Positions 53,477 through 61,953 are shown, counted from the stretch's first letter. The stretch is DNA of 64,000 nt from a bacterium (GCA_919901855.1 CAKKQC010000028.1:117598-181597); one strand, 5' to 3'. Numbers and translations: made by a program. The notes: generated by a model not told the origin, from the sequence alone.

Positions 53477-54757
53477 ATGCGCACGCTGGCGGCCGCCGCG
53501 ATCCTCCTCGGCATGCTGGCGGCCCCGGCGTCGGCCGAGCCGCCCCCGTCCCGCGCGCGCCTGCAGGGATGGCGGGACCGGTTCGAAAGCCACCTCCGGG
53601 GGAATCTCCTCGCCTTCTGGCTCAAGCACGACCTCGACGGGGCGCGCGGCGGGTTCCACGGCGCCCTGGACCGCGCGGGCACGCCGGACCTCAAGGCGGA
53701 CCGGTCGCTCGTCCTCAACGCCCGCCTCCTCTGGACGTTCTCGGCGGCGAGCCGCATGTTCTCCGACCCCGCGTACCGGGACGCGGCGAAGCGCGCGTTC
53801 GACTATCTCGACAAGTTCAGGGATCGGAAGCACAAGGGCGGCTACTTCTGGTCCGTCGACGCCGGCGGCAAGGTCAAGGACGACCACAAGTACATCTACG
53901 GCCAGAGCTTCGTCGTCTACGGCATGATCGAGTACTGGCTCATGTCCGGGGAGCAGAACCTCCAGAAGCGGGTGTTCAGCATCTTCCACCAGTTCGACCT
54001 GCCGGCCCACGACCGCGTGAACGGCGGGTACATGGAGTCGTTCAAGCGCGACTGGCAGCCCGAGCTCGTGATCGACCCGATCGGGCCGCCGGACCAGAAG
54101 AGCGCCAACACGCACCTCCACCTGCTCGAGTCGCTCACGAGCCTCGTCCGCGCGACGGGCCACCGGCAGGTGCGGGAGCGGCTCGCCGAGCTGAGGTCGC
54201 TGTTCATCTCGAAGATGGTTGCCCCCGGGGGGTACACGCGCGAGTACTTCAAGCCGGACTGGACCCCGACGAAGGACGAATCCTCCTACGGCCACGACGT
54301 CGAGCTGGCGTGGCTCCTGCCCGAGGCCACGGAAGCGCTCGGACTGCCCGGGAACGACCCCGACACCCTCCGGATCTCGAAGGCCCTCGTCGACCACGCG
54401 CTCGCGTTCGGGTTCGACCGCGTGCGTGGCGGGTTCTTCGACCGCGGGCCGTCGAACGGGATGGCGTCGGACCGGTCCAAGAACTGGTGGGCGCAGGCCG
54501 AGGGGCTCGTCGGGCTCCTCGAGGTCTACAAGCGGACGAATGATCCCGCCTACTTCGACGCGTTCGAGCGGACGGCCGAGTTCGTCTTCCGCGATCTCGT
54601 CGATCCCGAGTACGGCGAGTGGTACGAGGGATTCAAGGCCGACGGGACGCTCCTCAACACCAACAAGGCTTCGTTCTGGAAGTGCCCGTACCACAACGCC
54701 CGGGCCTGCCTCGAGGTCATCAAGCGGCTAGACGTCCTCATCGCCCGGGCGAAGTGA
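53477..54757 (+). CDS. Exported cellobiose 2-epimerase-like protein (AGE family)
   Basis: A 426-residue (alpha/alpha)6-barrel epimerase. A clear signal peptide (AAAAILLGMLAAPASAEP) makes it exported, unusual for cellobiose 2-epimerases, which are normally cytosolic. Family motifs with catalytic histidines: SANTHLHLLESLTSL, ESSYGHDVELAWLL and FWKCPYHNARACLEV; also KNWWAQAEGLVGLLEVY. The reaction would invert C2 at the reducing-end glucose of a beta-1,4-disaccharide, giving a mannose end. TAGAAT lies 9 nt before the ATG. Its stop overlaps a second epimerase gene (GTGA). Confidence 0.88.
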   Translation: MRTLAAAAILLGMLAAPASAEPPPSRARLQGWRDRFESHLRGNLLAFWLKHDLDGARGGFHGALDRAGTPDLKADRSLVLNARLLWTFSAASRMFSDPAYRDAAKRAFDYLDKFRDRKHKGGYFWSVDAGGKVKDDHKYIYGQSFVVYGMIEYWLMSGEQNLQKRVFSIFHQFDLPAHDRVNGGYMESFKRDWQPELVIDPIGPPDQKSANTHLHLLESLTSLVRATGHRQVRERLAELRSLFISKMVAPGGYTREYFKPDWTPTKDESSYGHDVELAWLLPEATEALGLPGNDPDTLRISKALVDHALAFGFDRVRGGFFDRGPSNGMASDRSKNWWAQAEGLVGLLEVYKRTNDPAYFDAFERTAEFVFRDLVDPEYGEWYEGFKADGTLLNTNKASFWKCPYHNARACLEVIKRLDVLIARAK

Positions 54758-55968
54758 CGTCCGGTCCGACCCGCTCCCGGCTGCTCGGCTGGCGAGACCG
54801 GTTCGAGGCCCACCTACGGAAGGACATCCTCGGGTTCTGGATCCGGCACGGCCTCCAGGGTCGGGACGGGTTCCAGGGCGCCGTCGACCGGTTCGGCGAC
54901 CCGAAGCCGGAGTCCCGCCGGTCGCTGGTGCTGACTGCCCGCATCCTGTGGACCTTCTCCGCGGCGGCGCGCCGGTTCCATGACGACAAGTACTCCGCCG
55001 TTGCGCACCGGGCCCTCCGCGTCCTCATGACGCGCTTCCACGACCGGCGATACGGAGGCTGGTACTGGGCGACCGGCGCCGGCGGCCGGGTCCAGGACCC
55101 GAACAAGTACCTTTACGGCCTCAGCTACGCGATCTACGGACTTGCCGAGTACGGGATGATGGCCCGCGACCGGCCGGCGCTCGCGCTCGCGCTCCGCGAG
55201 TTCCGGCGGCTCGACGCCGTCGCGCACGACCGGGCCCGCGGCGGGTACCACGAGGCGTTCACCCGGGGCTGGGCGCCCGTGCTCGGGCACTACCCCATCG
55301 GCCCGGCGACCCAGCGGAGCGCGAACACGCACCTGCACCTGCTCGAGGCGTACACGACGCTCCTGCGCGCGACCGGTGACGCCAAAGTCCGGGACCGGCT
55401 CGCGGAGCTGCGGGCGCTGTTCTTCACCCGGTTCGCGAATCCCGCCGGCTACACGCACGAGTTCATGACCGCGGACTGGCGCCCCCTGACCTTCGAGTCG
55501 TCGTACGGGCACGACATCGAGCTGGGCTGGCTGCTGCAGGAGGCGACCATCGCGCTCGGGGAGCCCGCGGACGACGCGACCACGGTCCGGGTCGCGCGGG
55601 AGCAGGTGGATCACGCGCTGAGGTTCGGGTACAACCGGCCGCTGGGCGGGTTCTTCGAGCGCGGGCCCGCGATGGGGCGGGCGACGAAGCGGTCCATGAA
55701 CTGGTGGTCGCAGGCGGAAGGGCTGGTGGCCCTGCTCGCCCTCTACGCGACCACGCGGGACGCCCGGTACTTCCGCGCGTTCGAGCGGACGGCCGGGCTC
55801 GTGCTCGGCCGGCTCGCGGACCGGGAATACGGGGAGTGGTACGGCTACCTGGACGAGCGCGGGAGGCCGACCCGGACCATGAAGATCACGCCGTGGAAGT
55901 GCCCGTACCACAACGGCCGGGCGTGCCTCGAGATCATGCGGCGGACGGAGGCGCTGGCCGCGGGATGA
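54754..55968 (+). CDS. Cytosolic cellobiose 2-epimerase-like protein (AGE family), tandem paralogue
   Basis: A 404-residue paralogue of the previous gene, about half of its residues identical by eye, but without a signal peptide: GTG at 54754 is followed at once by SRLLGWRDRFEAHLRKD. It keeps SANTHLHLLEAYTTL, ESSYGHDIELGWLLQEA, NWWSQAEGLVALLALY and WKCPYHNGRACLEI. The pair is a tandem duplication in which one copy went to the periplasm and one stayed inside. Overlaps both neighbours by four bases. Confidence 0.88.
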   Translation: MTSGPTRSRLLGWRDRFEAHLRKDILGFWIRHGLQGRDGFQGAVDRFGDPKPESRRSLVLTARILWTFSAAARRFHDDKYSAVAHRALRVLMTRFHDRRYGGWYWATGAGGRVQDPNKYLYGLSYAIYGLAEYGMMARDRPALALALREFRRLDAVAHDRARGGYHEAFTRGWAPVLGHYPIGPATQRSANTHLHLLEAYTTLLRATGDAKVRDRLAELRALFFTRFANPAGYTHEFMTADWRPLTFESSYGHDIELGWLLQEATIALGEPADDATTVRVAREQVDHALRFGYNRPLGGFFERGPAMGRATKRSMNWWSQAEGLVALLALYATTRDARYFRAFERTAGLVLGRLADREYGEWYGYLDERGRPTRTMKITPWKCPYHNGRACLEIMRRTEALAAG

Positions 55969-58352
55969 AGTCCCGGGTGGCCGTGGCCGGCGCCGTGGGC
56001 GCGTTGGTGTGGGTGCATCTCGCGGTGGTCGCCACGCTCACCGCGCCCGGGCACTCGCGCGCCGCGCTCGTCTTCCTGCCCTGGCTCGCGGCCCCTAGGG
56101 CCGCGCCGCTCGGCGGGGCCGGAATGCCCGGCGCGATCGGGCGCGCCATCCTGTTGCTCGCGGGGGCCGCGCTCCTCGGGCTCGTCTGCGTCGCCGTGGG
56201 CGCGGGAATCATGCGCTGGCTGCGGTTCCGGCCCCGGAGCGGTGCCGAAGGCGCTGCCGTGGCCTTCCTCCTCGGCGTCGCCGCGGCGGGGTCGGCGTTC
56301 TTCGGGCTCGGGCTCGCGGGAGCCTTCACCCCCGGGGCCCTCGTCGCTGGTCTAGTCCTCGCCGCGCTCCCGGGCTGGCGCGGCGGCCTCCCGCGCTTCC
56401 GCGGCGCGGCGGGGGCGCATCGCCCGCCCGTCGCGGCCCTGCTCGCGGTCGCGTACCTCGCGCTCCAGTTCGTGCCGTACTGGCTGTGCCCCGAGACCGA
56501 CCAGGACGCGCTGAATTTCCACCTCGCCCTGCCCGAGCGGTTCCTGCGCCTCCACCGCGTCGTGCTCGACCCCCTCGTCGCGAGCACGTACGCGTTCCGG
56601 CCCTGTCCCGCCGATCTCGTGTACGCCCTGCCCGTCGCTGCCGGCCGGGACGCGATCGCGCGGCTCCTGCACGGGCTCGCGCTGGCGGCGGGGCTCGCGC
56701 TGGTCTTCGGGTACGCCGACCGGCGCGCCGGCCGCGGCGCCGCATGGCTCGCGGTGGCGGCCTGTCTCGCGCCGCTCTCGCTCGCGAACGTGGCGGCGCG
56801 GGCGAAGAACGACCTCTTCGCCGCGTCCGCCGCCGCGGGCGCGTGGCTCGTCTGGCTCGAGGGGCCCCGGGTTCCGGGACGACTGCTGGCGTCTTCGGCG
56901 CTGGCCGGATGCGCGCTGGCGTTCAAGGCGACCACCGCCGCGGTCGTCCTGCCTTGGGGCGTCTGCGCCGCCTTCGTCGCGCTGACGGCGGGCGGGATGC
57001 GGGCGGCCGCGGGGGGGGCGGGGCTCGCCGTCCTCCCGGTCCTCCCGTGGCTCGCGCGCACATGGCTCGCGACGGGCGATCCGGTCTATCCCCACCTCTC
57101 GCCCCGCTGGTTCGCGGGGCTCGCGTGGGACGAGGGCAACCGCGAACTCAACGCCGGCGTCTACCGGTTCATGTCGTACCGTGGTCCGTCTACGGCAGTC
57201 GCCGGGCTACTCCGGCTCGACGTGCCCTTCCTCATCGTGCTCGCGCCCGCCGCGTTCCTGCTCCGGGGGCTAACGGCTGCTTCAGCCGCGTGTGCCGTCG
57301 TCGCCTACGCGGGGTCGCTCGCGCTCCAGCCCGCCGCCCGATACACGATCCCGGCCGTCTGGCTGGCTTCGGCCGTCGTCGTCCCCGTGCTCATGCCGAT
57401 TCCGGGGGCGGCCGGGCGGCTACTGCGCGCCGGGGTCCTCGGGCTCGCGATCCTGCCCGCGATGTACCGGTTCCCGGCGGCGGAGACGATGGCCGACGAC
57501 CGGGTCCGGGCCGATACGCCGTGGCCGTACCTGCTGGGCGGTCAGTCGCGCGACGGCTTCCTCGCCGGCCGGCTCACAACCTACTTCGAGATGGCCCGGG
57601 CCCTGCCGGGTCTGGTCCCGGCGGGCCGCAACGTCCTGCTTCACCACGACGCCCGCAGTTACGGCTTGGCCATCCCCGCCCTCCGGGGGCAGGAGGACGC
57701 CGACGAGCCCGTCCTCCGCCGGCTCGCGCGCGAGAGTGCGGGACCGGGGGAGCTCGCGAAGAAACTGCGCCAGATCGATGCCGGGGCGCTCGCCATCAAT
57801 CCCGTAATAGCGTACCGGTACCTGGCGGAGGCGCATCCGCTGGCGTGGGACGAACGCAGTCTCGGAGTCTACCGGGATTTCGCCGCCCGCCGCGTGACCC
57901 GGGTCTGGTCGTCGCCGACCGAGGACGAACGCAACGGCGCCTACACGGTGCTCGTGCTCGGATCCCGCGATCACGCCCCGCGGCCGGTGCCGCTCCTGCC
58001 CGGGACGGCGCCGGTCTGGTCGCGCGTCAGCTACCGCGCCGCGCTGGGCGGCGGCGCCCCCGACGCGGCGGTCGAGGCCGAGCTCCTCGCGATCGCCGCG
58101 CGCCTGCCCGGCGTGGGTGAGGCGTGGTACAAGGTCGGGAACTACCGGTTCGTGACCGGGGCACGGGCGAAGGCGGCGGAGTCGTACCGGCGGGCGCTCG
58201 CGGACGGCTACGTCGAGGGCATCCTGCTGGCCCGGTTCGCGTACTCCGTGCCCGCCGGGACCGAGCGCGAAGGTATCCTGGCCCGTCTCCGCGCCCGGTG
58301 CGGCCCGGAATCCGGCGCCCTCCTCGCCGACGCCGCCCGCTGGGTGAGATAG
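55965..58352 (+). CDS. GT-C fold membrane protein with short C-terminal TPR-like part (paralogue 3)
   Basis: A 795-residue polytopic protein related to those at 16180 and 19474. The first-loop acidic motif reads CPETDQDALNFHLALPERFL (TDQDALNFH instead of SDE..HL); AARAKNDLFAASAAAG, LAFKATTAAVVLPW and ARTWLATGDPVYPHL are the counterparts of the other conserved segments. A soluble C-terminal region of about 180 residues ends with a TPR-like pair (GEAWYKVGNYRFVTGARAKAAESYRRAL). ATG overlaps the second epimerase stop (ATGA), so envelope glycosylation and epimerisation are co-expressed here. Confidence 0.8.
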   Translation: MKSRVAVAGAVGALVWVHLAVVATLTAPGHSRAALVFLPWLAAPRAAPLGGAGMPGAIGRAILLLAGAALLGLVCVAVGAGIMRWLRFRPRSGAEGAAVAFLLGVAAAGSAFFGLGLAGAFTPGALVAGLVLAALPGWRGGLPRFRGAAGAHRPPVAALLAVAYLALQFVPYWLCPETDQDALNFHLALPERFLRLHRVVLDPLVASTYAFRPCPADLVYALPVAAGRDAIARLLHGLALAAGLALVFGYADRRAGRGAAWLAVAACLAPLSLANVAARAKNDLFAASAAAGAWLVWLEGPRVPGRLLASSALAGCALAFKATTAAVVLPWGVCAAFVALTAGGMRAAAGGAGLAVLPVLPWLARTWLATGDPVYPHLSPRWFAGLAWDEGNRELNAGVYRFMSYRGPSTAVAGLLRLDVPFLIVLAPAAFLLRGLTAASAACAVVAYAGSLALQPAARYTIPAVWLASAVVVPVLMPIPGAAGRLLRAGVLGLAILPAMYRFPAAETMADDRVRADTPWPYLLGGQSRDGFLAGRLTTYFEMARALPGLVPAGRNVLLHHDARSYGLAIPALRGQEDADEPVLRRLARESAGPGELAKKLRQIDAGALAINPVIAYRYLAEAHPLAWDERSLGVYRDFAARRVTRVWSSPTEDERNGAYTVLVLGSRDHAPRPVPLLPGTAPVWSRVSYRAALGGGAPDAAVEAELLAIAARLPGVGEAWYKVGNYRFVTGARAKAAESYRRALADGYVEGILLARFAYSVPAGTEREGILARLRARCGPESGALLADAARWVR

Positions 58353-58373
58353 CGGCTCCGCCGGTAGGGGATC

Positions 58374-58442
58374 TTAATGGCCGGTTGGTGAGGGTAGATT
58401 ATCATGATAATCCACCCTCGTCGGGCAGATTGTCAGGTGGCC
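58374..58442. repeat. 69-nt structured repeat, copy A
   Basis: Element of 69 nt, 60 of 69 bases identical to the copy at 61885-61953 with no gaps. The core is a 15-bp inverted repeat around GATTATCATGATAATC (58397-58412), followed by the invariant GTCGGGCAGATTGT. An outer stem joins the ends (GGCC with GGCC). It lies 34 nt beyond the 3' end of the DUF5615 toxin gene. Confidence 0.8.
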
Positions 58443-58476
58443 GCAAGCGGGTCCGTGACCCGCGGACGCCGCCGCT

Positions 58477-58860
58477 TCAGGGGCTGCGGATGGGTCGATC
58501 CTCCGGTCCGGGCAATGGTGTCATCCGCACCCGATCCTCCTCGACCACGGAGAAGTGCCCGACCCAGTCGGTGCGCATTGCCAGGGCCGATGTGACGATC
58601 CGGGCGACCGCCCCGGCGGAGCGAATGGTCAACCGCACCAGGATGATGCCGCAGGCGGCTGGCAGGCGGGACCGGAAGGCCAACTCGCCGAAGTCCTTGT
58701 CGAATGTGACGAGCGTTCGCTCTTCGCGCCGCGCCCGGTCCAGTATCGCCGGATCCGCTACGCCCGGGGTTTCGACGCGTGCCCATACGATGTCGTGGCC
58801 GGCATTGCGGAGGGCGGCGACTAGCGCGCCGGGGACGTTCTCGTCGGCGAGAAGCTTCAG
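58477..58860 (-). CDS. DUF5615 PIN-like toxin with apparent CTG start
   Basis: A 127-residue PIN-like protein of the type paired with DUF433 antitoxins. The sequence begins LKLLADENVPGALVAALRNAGHD, where homologues have M-K-L-L-x-D-E-N at the start, so the first codon is CTG (58860-58858); there is no ATG, GTG or TTG in frame between the antitoxin stop and this point. VWARVETPGVADPAILDRARREERTLVTFDKDFGELAF carries the second acidic cluster of the nuclease site. The antitoxin stop TAG is in the same frame two codons before, so either a rare CTG start, stop-codon readthrough, or a mutated start must be considered. The remaining protein looks intact. Confidence 0.72.
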   Translation of the reverse strand: MKLLADENVPGALVAALRNAGHDIVWARVETPGVADPAILDRARREERTLVTFDKDFGELAFRSRLPAACGIILVRLTIRSAGAVARIVTSALAMRTDWVGHFSVVEEDRVRMTPLPGPEDRPIRSP

Positions 58861-58863
58861 GCG

Positions 58864-59097
58864 CTACACCCCGATCGGGTAGACCATTTCGGCGCGCAAC
58901 ACGTCACCGGCATATGCCAGGCACGCCCGGATGTCCTCCCCGGTGAGCCCGGGGTAGTTCGCCAGTATCTCGGGTTCCGCCATGCCCTGGGCCAGAAGGT
59001 CAACGATGAACTCCACCGTCAGCCGGGTCCCCCGGACCACGGGCTTTCCCGTCATGACCGACGGGTCGATCGAGATGTGATTCTTCCATTCCGTCAT
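58864..59097 (-). CDS. DUF433 antitoxin
   Basis: A 77-residue protein of the DUF433 family: HISIDPSVMTGKPVVRGTRLTVEFIVDLLAQGMAEPEILANYPGLTGEDIRACLAYAGDVL, a winged-helix-like fold that usually binds its own promoter and neutralises the DUF5615 partner. A TGG-TATAGT extended -10 (59124-59116) and an AAGAGG ribosome-binding site precede the ATG at 59097. The toxin coding region begins 3 nt after its stop in the same frame. Confidence 0.88.
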   Translation of the reverse strand: MTEWKNHISIDPSVMTGKPVVRGTRLTVEFIVDLLAQGMAEPEILANYPGLTGEDIRACLAYAGDVLRAEMVYPIGV

Positions 59098-59115
59098 AGC
59101 GAGCCTCTTGAACAG

Positions 59116-59124
59116 ACTATACCA
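59116..59124 (-). promoter_or_regulatory. Extended -10 promoter of the DUF433/DUF5615 module
   Basis: Read leftward: TGG-TATAGT, an extended -10, with start expected near 59109. The short leader carries AAGAGG, so this unit is not leaderless. Confidence 0.65.
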
Positions 59125-59198
59125 CGATCCAAAGACCGTCCCGGGACTTCCCCTGCCGCGACTTCGCCGCCCGCTGGGTGCGTTGACGGCGGGCACGC

Positions 59199-59204
59199 TA
59201 TCAT
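59199..59204 (+). promoter_or_regulatory. -10 element of the GHL6 gene
   Basis: TATCAT followed by exactly 7 nt and the ATG at 59212. There is no ribosome-binding site in between. A TTGACG at 59183 is too close to serve as -35. Confidence 0.6.
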
Positions 59205-59211
59205 CGTTGGC

Positions 59212-61209
59212 ATGAGCGCCGCCGGTGGATTCCCCCAGCGCCACGTCCATCTCGACTTCCACACCTCGCCGCACATTCCGGACGTGGGGGCCGAGTTCGA
59301 CGCCCGCGGCTTCGCCCGGACGATGAAGGACGCGCGCGTGGACGCGGTCAACATCTTCGCCAAGTGCCACCACGGCATGTGCTACTGGCCCGCGAAGACC
59401 GGGACCCCCCACCCGGCGCTCCACGGCCGCGACCTCCTGGGCGAGCAGGTCGAGGCCCTGCACCGGGAGGGGATCCGGTGCCCGATCTACTTCACCGTCG
59501 GCTGGGAGGAGGACGCCGCGCACGCCCATCCCGCGTGGCGGCAGGCACGCGCCGACGGCAGCAACCCCCGGGCGGGCACGCACCCGGGCGCGTGGTGGTT
59601 CATGAACTTCCTCCACCCCGCCTACCTCGACTATATGGAGGCCCAGGTCCGCGAAATCACGGCCCGGTATGCCGTGGACGGGTTCTGGTACGACATCGTC
59701 TTCTTCGACGGCGCGGCCTGCTGGAGCGAGGAAACGATGAAGTTCCGGGAGGCCCGGGGTCTCATGGGGACGGACGACGCGACGCGGGCCCGGTTCCAGA
59801 CCGCGGCCAAGGAGGCTTTCGCGGCCCGGTTCTCGCGGCTCGTCCGCGACGCGCACCCGGCGGCCACCGTGTTCTTCAACGGGACGACCGAGACCTACAC
59901 CGACTCGGACCTGGGCTGCCGCGCGGTCGTGCCCCACGAGACCCACCTCGAGATCGAGTCCCTGCCCAGCGGGTTCTGGGGCTACCATCATTTCCCGCGG
60001 CTGGCGCGCGCGTTCGCGGGCTGGGGGAAGCCCTGGGTCGGGATGACGGGCCGGTTCCAGCGCGCGTGGGGCGACTTCGGCGGGATCAAGCCGCAGGCCG
60101 CGCTCGAGTACGAGTGCTTCCGGACGCAGGCGCTCGGGGGGGCCAACTCCGTCGGCGACCAGTTGCCCCCGCGGGGCACTCTCGAGCCCGCCGCCTACCG
60201 GCTGATCGGCGCCGTGTACGAGCAGTGCGAAACCGCGGAGCCGTTCTACGCGGGGTCGGTTGCGATCCCCGAACTGGCGATCGTGAACCCCAACGCCACC
60301 GCGGGCACCTCCGGTTCGTCGCCGGACCTGGCGCTCGAGGGCGCGGTCTCGATCTGCGAGGAGGGGCACCGCGACTGCGCCGTCGTGGACGACGCCGACG
60401 ACCTTGCCGGGTACGGACTCGTGATCCTGCCCGACGGCGTCCGGCCGACGCCGAAGCTGGCCGCGAAGCTGGCCGCGTACGTCGCCGCCGGCGGACGGCT
60501 CGTGGTATCGCACCGGTCCGGGTTCGACGCGGCGGGGGCGTGGGCGCTGCCCTTCCTGCCGCTCGCCTTCTCGGGCGAGACGGACCGGTGGCCGAACTAC
60601 TGGCGGGCGCGGCCCGGGTTCTCACCCGCCCACGCCGGGAGCGACCGCGTCTGCTACAGCCGCGGGATGAACGTGAAGCCCGGCCCGGGGCTCGAGGTGT
60701 TGGTCGACAGGGTCCAGCCGTACTTCCAGCGGACGGAGGAGCATTTCTCGTCCCACGCCCAGACCCCGCCGGAGTCGCAGCCAGCGAAGAATCCCGCCAT
60801 TGTCGCGGGGAAGGAAGTCGTCTATCTCGCCGACCCCGTCTTCACCGAGTACCGGCAGACCGGGAACCTCGCTGCCCGCGACTTCGTCCGGCTCGCCATG
60901 GACCGGCTGGCCGGGCCCGCGCCCTTTGGCGCCGGGCTCCCGACCACGGTCGGCGTCTACCCGCGCCGGCGCGGCCACGACCTCCTCCTCACGCTCCTGC
61001 ACTACGTCCCCGTGCGCAAGGCGATCGAGATCGACGTGATCGAGGAGCGCATGGGGTTTACCGGGCTCTCCCTCCGCCTCCCGCCCGCCGTCGCCTCCGT
61101 CCGCGTCTTCGGGTCGGGGGAGTCGCTGCCCCGAAATCCCGACGGTTCCTTCGCCCTGCCCGCCTCCTCCGGCCGTCTCCTCCTCGAAGTCCCGGGGTTC
61201 TTTCGCTAG
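59212..61209 (+). CDS. GHL6-type glycoside hydrolase with beta-galactosidase trimerisation-like domain
   Basis: A 665-residue protein. The N-terminal barrel matches the hypothetical glycosyl hydrolase 6 group: RHVHLDFHTSPHIPDVGAEFD, VNIFAKCHHGMCYWPAKTG, YAVDGFWYDIVFFDGAACW, VFFNGTTETYTDSDLG and HETHLEIESLPSGFWGYHHF, with FWYDI as probable catalytic region. A Rossmann-like domain (about 350-480; SICEEGHRDCAVVDDADDLAGYGLVILPDG) is the trimerisation-type glutaminase-like fold seen in GH42 enzymes; a beta-domain ends the chain. No signal peptide is visible, so it is probably cytosolic. Substrate unknown; alpha-L-fucosidase-like and GH42-like roles are candidates. Confidence 0.82.
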   Translation: MSAAGGFPQRHVHLDFHTSPHIPDVGAEFDARGFARTMKDARVDAVNIFAKCHHGMCYWPAKTGTPHPALHGRDLLGEQVEALHREGIRCPIYFTVGWEEDAAHAHPAWRQARADGSNPRAGTHPGAWWFMNFLHPAYLDYMEAQVREITARYAVDGFWYDIVFFDGAACWSEETMKFREARGLMGTDDATRARFQTAAKEAFAARFSRLVRDAHPAATVFFNGTTETYTDSDLGCRAVVPHETHLEIESLPSGFWGYHHFPRLARAFAGWGKPWVGMTGRFQRAWGDFGGIKPQAALEYECFRTQALGGANSVGDQLPPRGTLEPAAYRLIGAVYEQCETAEPFYAGSVAIPELAIVNPNATAGTSGSSPDLALEGAVSICEEGHRDCAVVDDADDLAGYGLVILPDGVRPTPKLAAKLAAYVAAGGRLVVSHRSGFDAAGAWALPFLPLAFSGETDRWPNYWRARPGFSPAHAGSDRVCYSRGMNVKPGPGLEVLVDRVQPYFQRTEEHFSSHAQTPPESQPAKNPAIVAGKEVVYLADPVFTEYRQTGNLAARDFVRLAMDRLAGPAPFGAGLPTTVGVYPRRRGHDLLLTLLHYVPVRKAIEIDVIEERMGFTGLSLRLPPAVASVRVFGSGESLPRNPDGSFALPASSGRLLLEVPGFFR

Positions 61210-61251
61210 AAGCCACCGCTTCCAGAGGCCGTTGGGGTCCATCACGGGTGG

Positions 61252-61260
61252 TGCTACCAT
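61252..61260 (+). promoter_or_regulatory. Extended -10 promoter of the PIN toxin-antitoxin module
   Basis: TGC-TACCAT (61252-61260) with TTGGGG at 61232-61237 at 17-nt spacing. An ATG follows at once at 61261 and another at 61267. Only the second lies downstream of the expected transcription start. Confidence 0.55.
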
Positions 61261-61266
61261 ATGGAC

Positions 61267-61473
61267 ATGAGCGATCCGCGACCCGAAATGGCTGCCGACC
61301 TGCGCAAGCTCCCCCTCGAGGAGCGGATGCGCCGCGCTCGGGAGATCCTCGCCAGGGTCAGGGCGAGAGGGCCGGATCCCAATGTGCGCGGCAAATCCAT
61401 GGAGGAAATCGTCCAGATGGTGAAGCGCACACGCGAGGAGATGGCGAAGGAACGGCTTGCGGCTCGTCCTTGA
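61267..61473 (+). CDS. Antitoxin-like small protein upstream of a PIN toxin
   Basis: A 68-residue, highly charged, helical protein (LPLEERMRRAREILARVRARG; SMEEIVQMVKRTREEMAKERLA) directly upstream of and overlapping a PIN-domain gene by 17 nt. Size, charge and position are those of a VapB-like antitoxin, although no standard DNA-binding family is recognised. The start at 61267 is preferred to 61261, since the -10 hexamer ends at 61260 and transcription should begin at about 61267. Confidence 0.75.
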   Translation: MSDPRPEMAADLRKLPLEERMRRAREILARVRARGPDPNVRGKSMEEIVQMVKRTREEMAKERLAARP

Positions 61474-61888
61474 TTCGAACGAATACATCGCCGGATTCGG
61501 CGATCGCCCGGATCTTCCACCCGCCCGACTCCTGGATTACTTCCTCGATCATCCTGGACAGCATGAGATAGTCGCCTCCCGCACGATTGTCGAGGAAGTC
61601 AGGCGTAATCTGCTCCCGGAGGCCTTCAAGGACTTCTGGTCGTTTCTCGCGGTGTTTGCCGTAAACCCGGTCGAGGATTGGGAAATCCCTTCCGCATTGC
61701 ACGCGAAGTATCAGGCGATGGGCCTGAAGGGGGGCGATGCCGCCATCGCGGCGTGCGCGGAGGCCGCATCGGCGGTGGCCGTCATCACCGAGAACCGCGA
61801 CTTCCACGGGCGGAGCGGCCTGCCGTTTCGTCCACTGCGGGCCGAGGAGTTCCTGAAGGAACAGGGCACGGCCAGTCACGGACGTTGA
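61457..61888 (+). CDS. PIN-domain toxin (VapC-like ribonuclease)
   Basis: A 143-residue PIN nuclease. Acidic metal ligands are in place: Asp6 in RLVLDSNEYI, Glu in TIVEEVRRNLL, Asp in GGDAAIAACAE, and the ITENRDFHG segment. TTG start at 61457 gives the canonical short lead (LRLVLDSN) and lies inside the antitoxin gene. These enzymes cut tRNA or rRNA when freed from the antitoxin. The stop codon falls inside copy B of the 69-nt repeat, so element and gene end are merged. A 5' fragment of a related gene lies 100 bp downstream. Confidence 0.88.
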   Translation: MRLVLDSNEYIAGFGDRPDLPPARLLDYFLDHPGQHEIVASRTIVEEVRRNLLPEAFKDFWSFLAVFAVNPVEDWEIPSALHAKYQAMGLKGGDAAIAACAEAASAVAVITENRDFHGRSGLPFRPLRAEEFLKEQGTASHGR

Positions 61889-61953
61889 TGGCCTGTAGGA
61901 GAGGGGAGATTATCATGATAATCTCCCCTCGTCGGGCAGATTGTCTGGCGGCC
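61885..61953. repeat. 69-nt structured repeat, copy B
   Basis: Second copy of the element, 60/69 identical to 58374-58442. The inner inverted repeat GAGGGGAGATTATCA / TGATAATCTCCCCTC (61901-61930) is perfect over 15 bp. Relative to copy A, a T-A pair has become G-C in the inner stem and a T-A pair has become A-T in the outer stem, both keeping pairing. It begins one base before the PIN stop codon. Confidence 0.82.

Noticed and set aside
50597-54694. 1,365-codon frame on the minus strand through the aldolase, DUF4091 and epimerase region
   Set aside because: Out of frame with the three recognisable proteins, which carry clear family motifs.
58374-58442. Integron attC site
   Set aside because: The repeat has an imperfect inverted structure, but the required GTTRRRY/RYYYAAC core pair is not present and no integrase is near.
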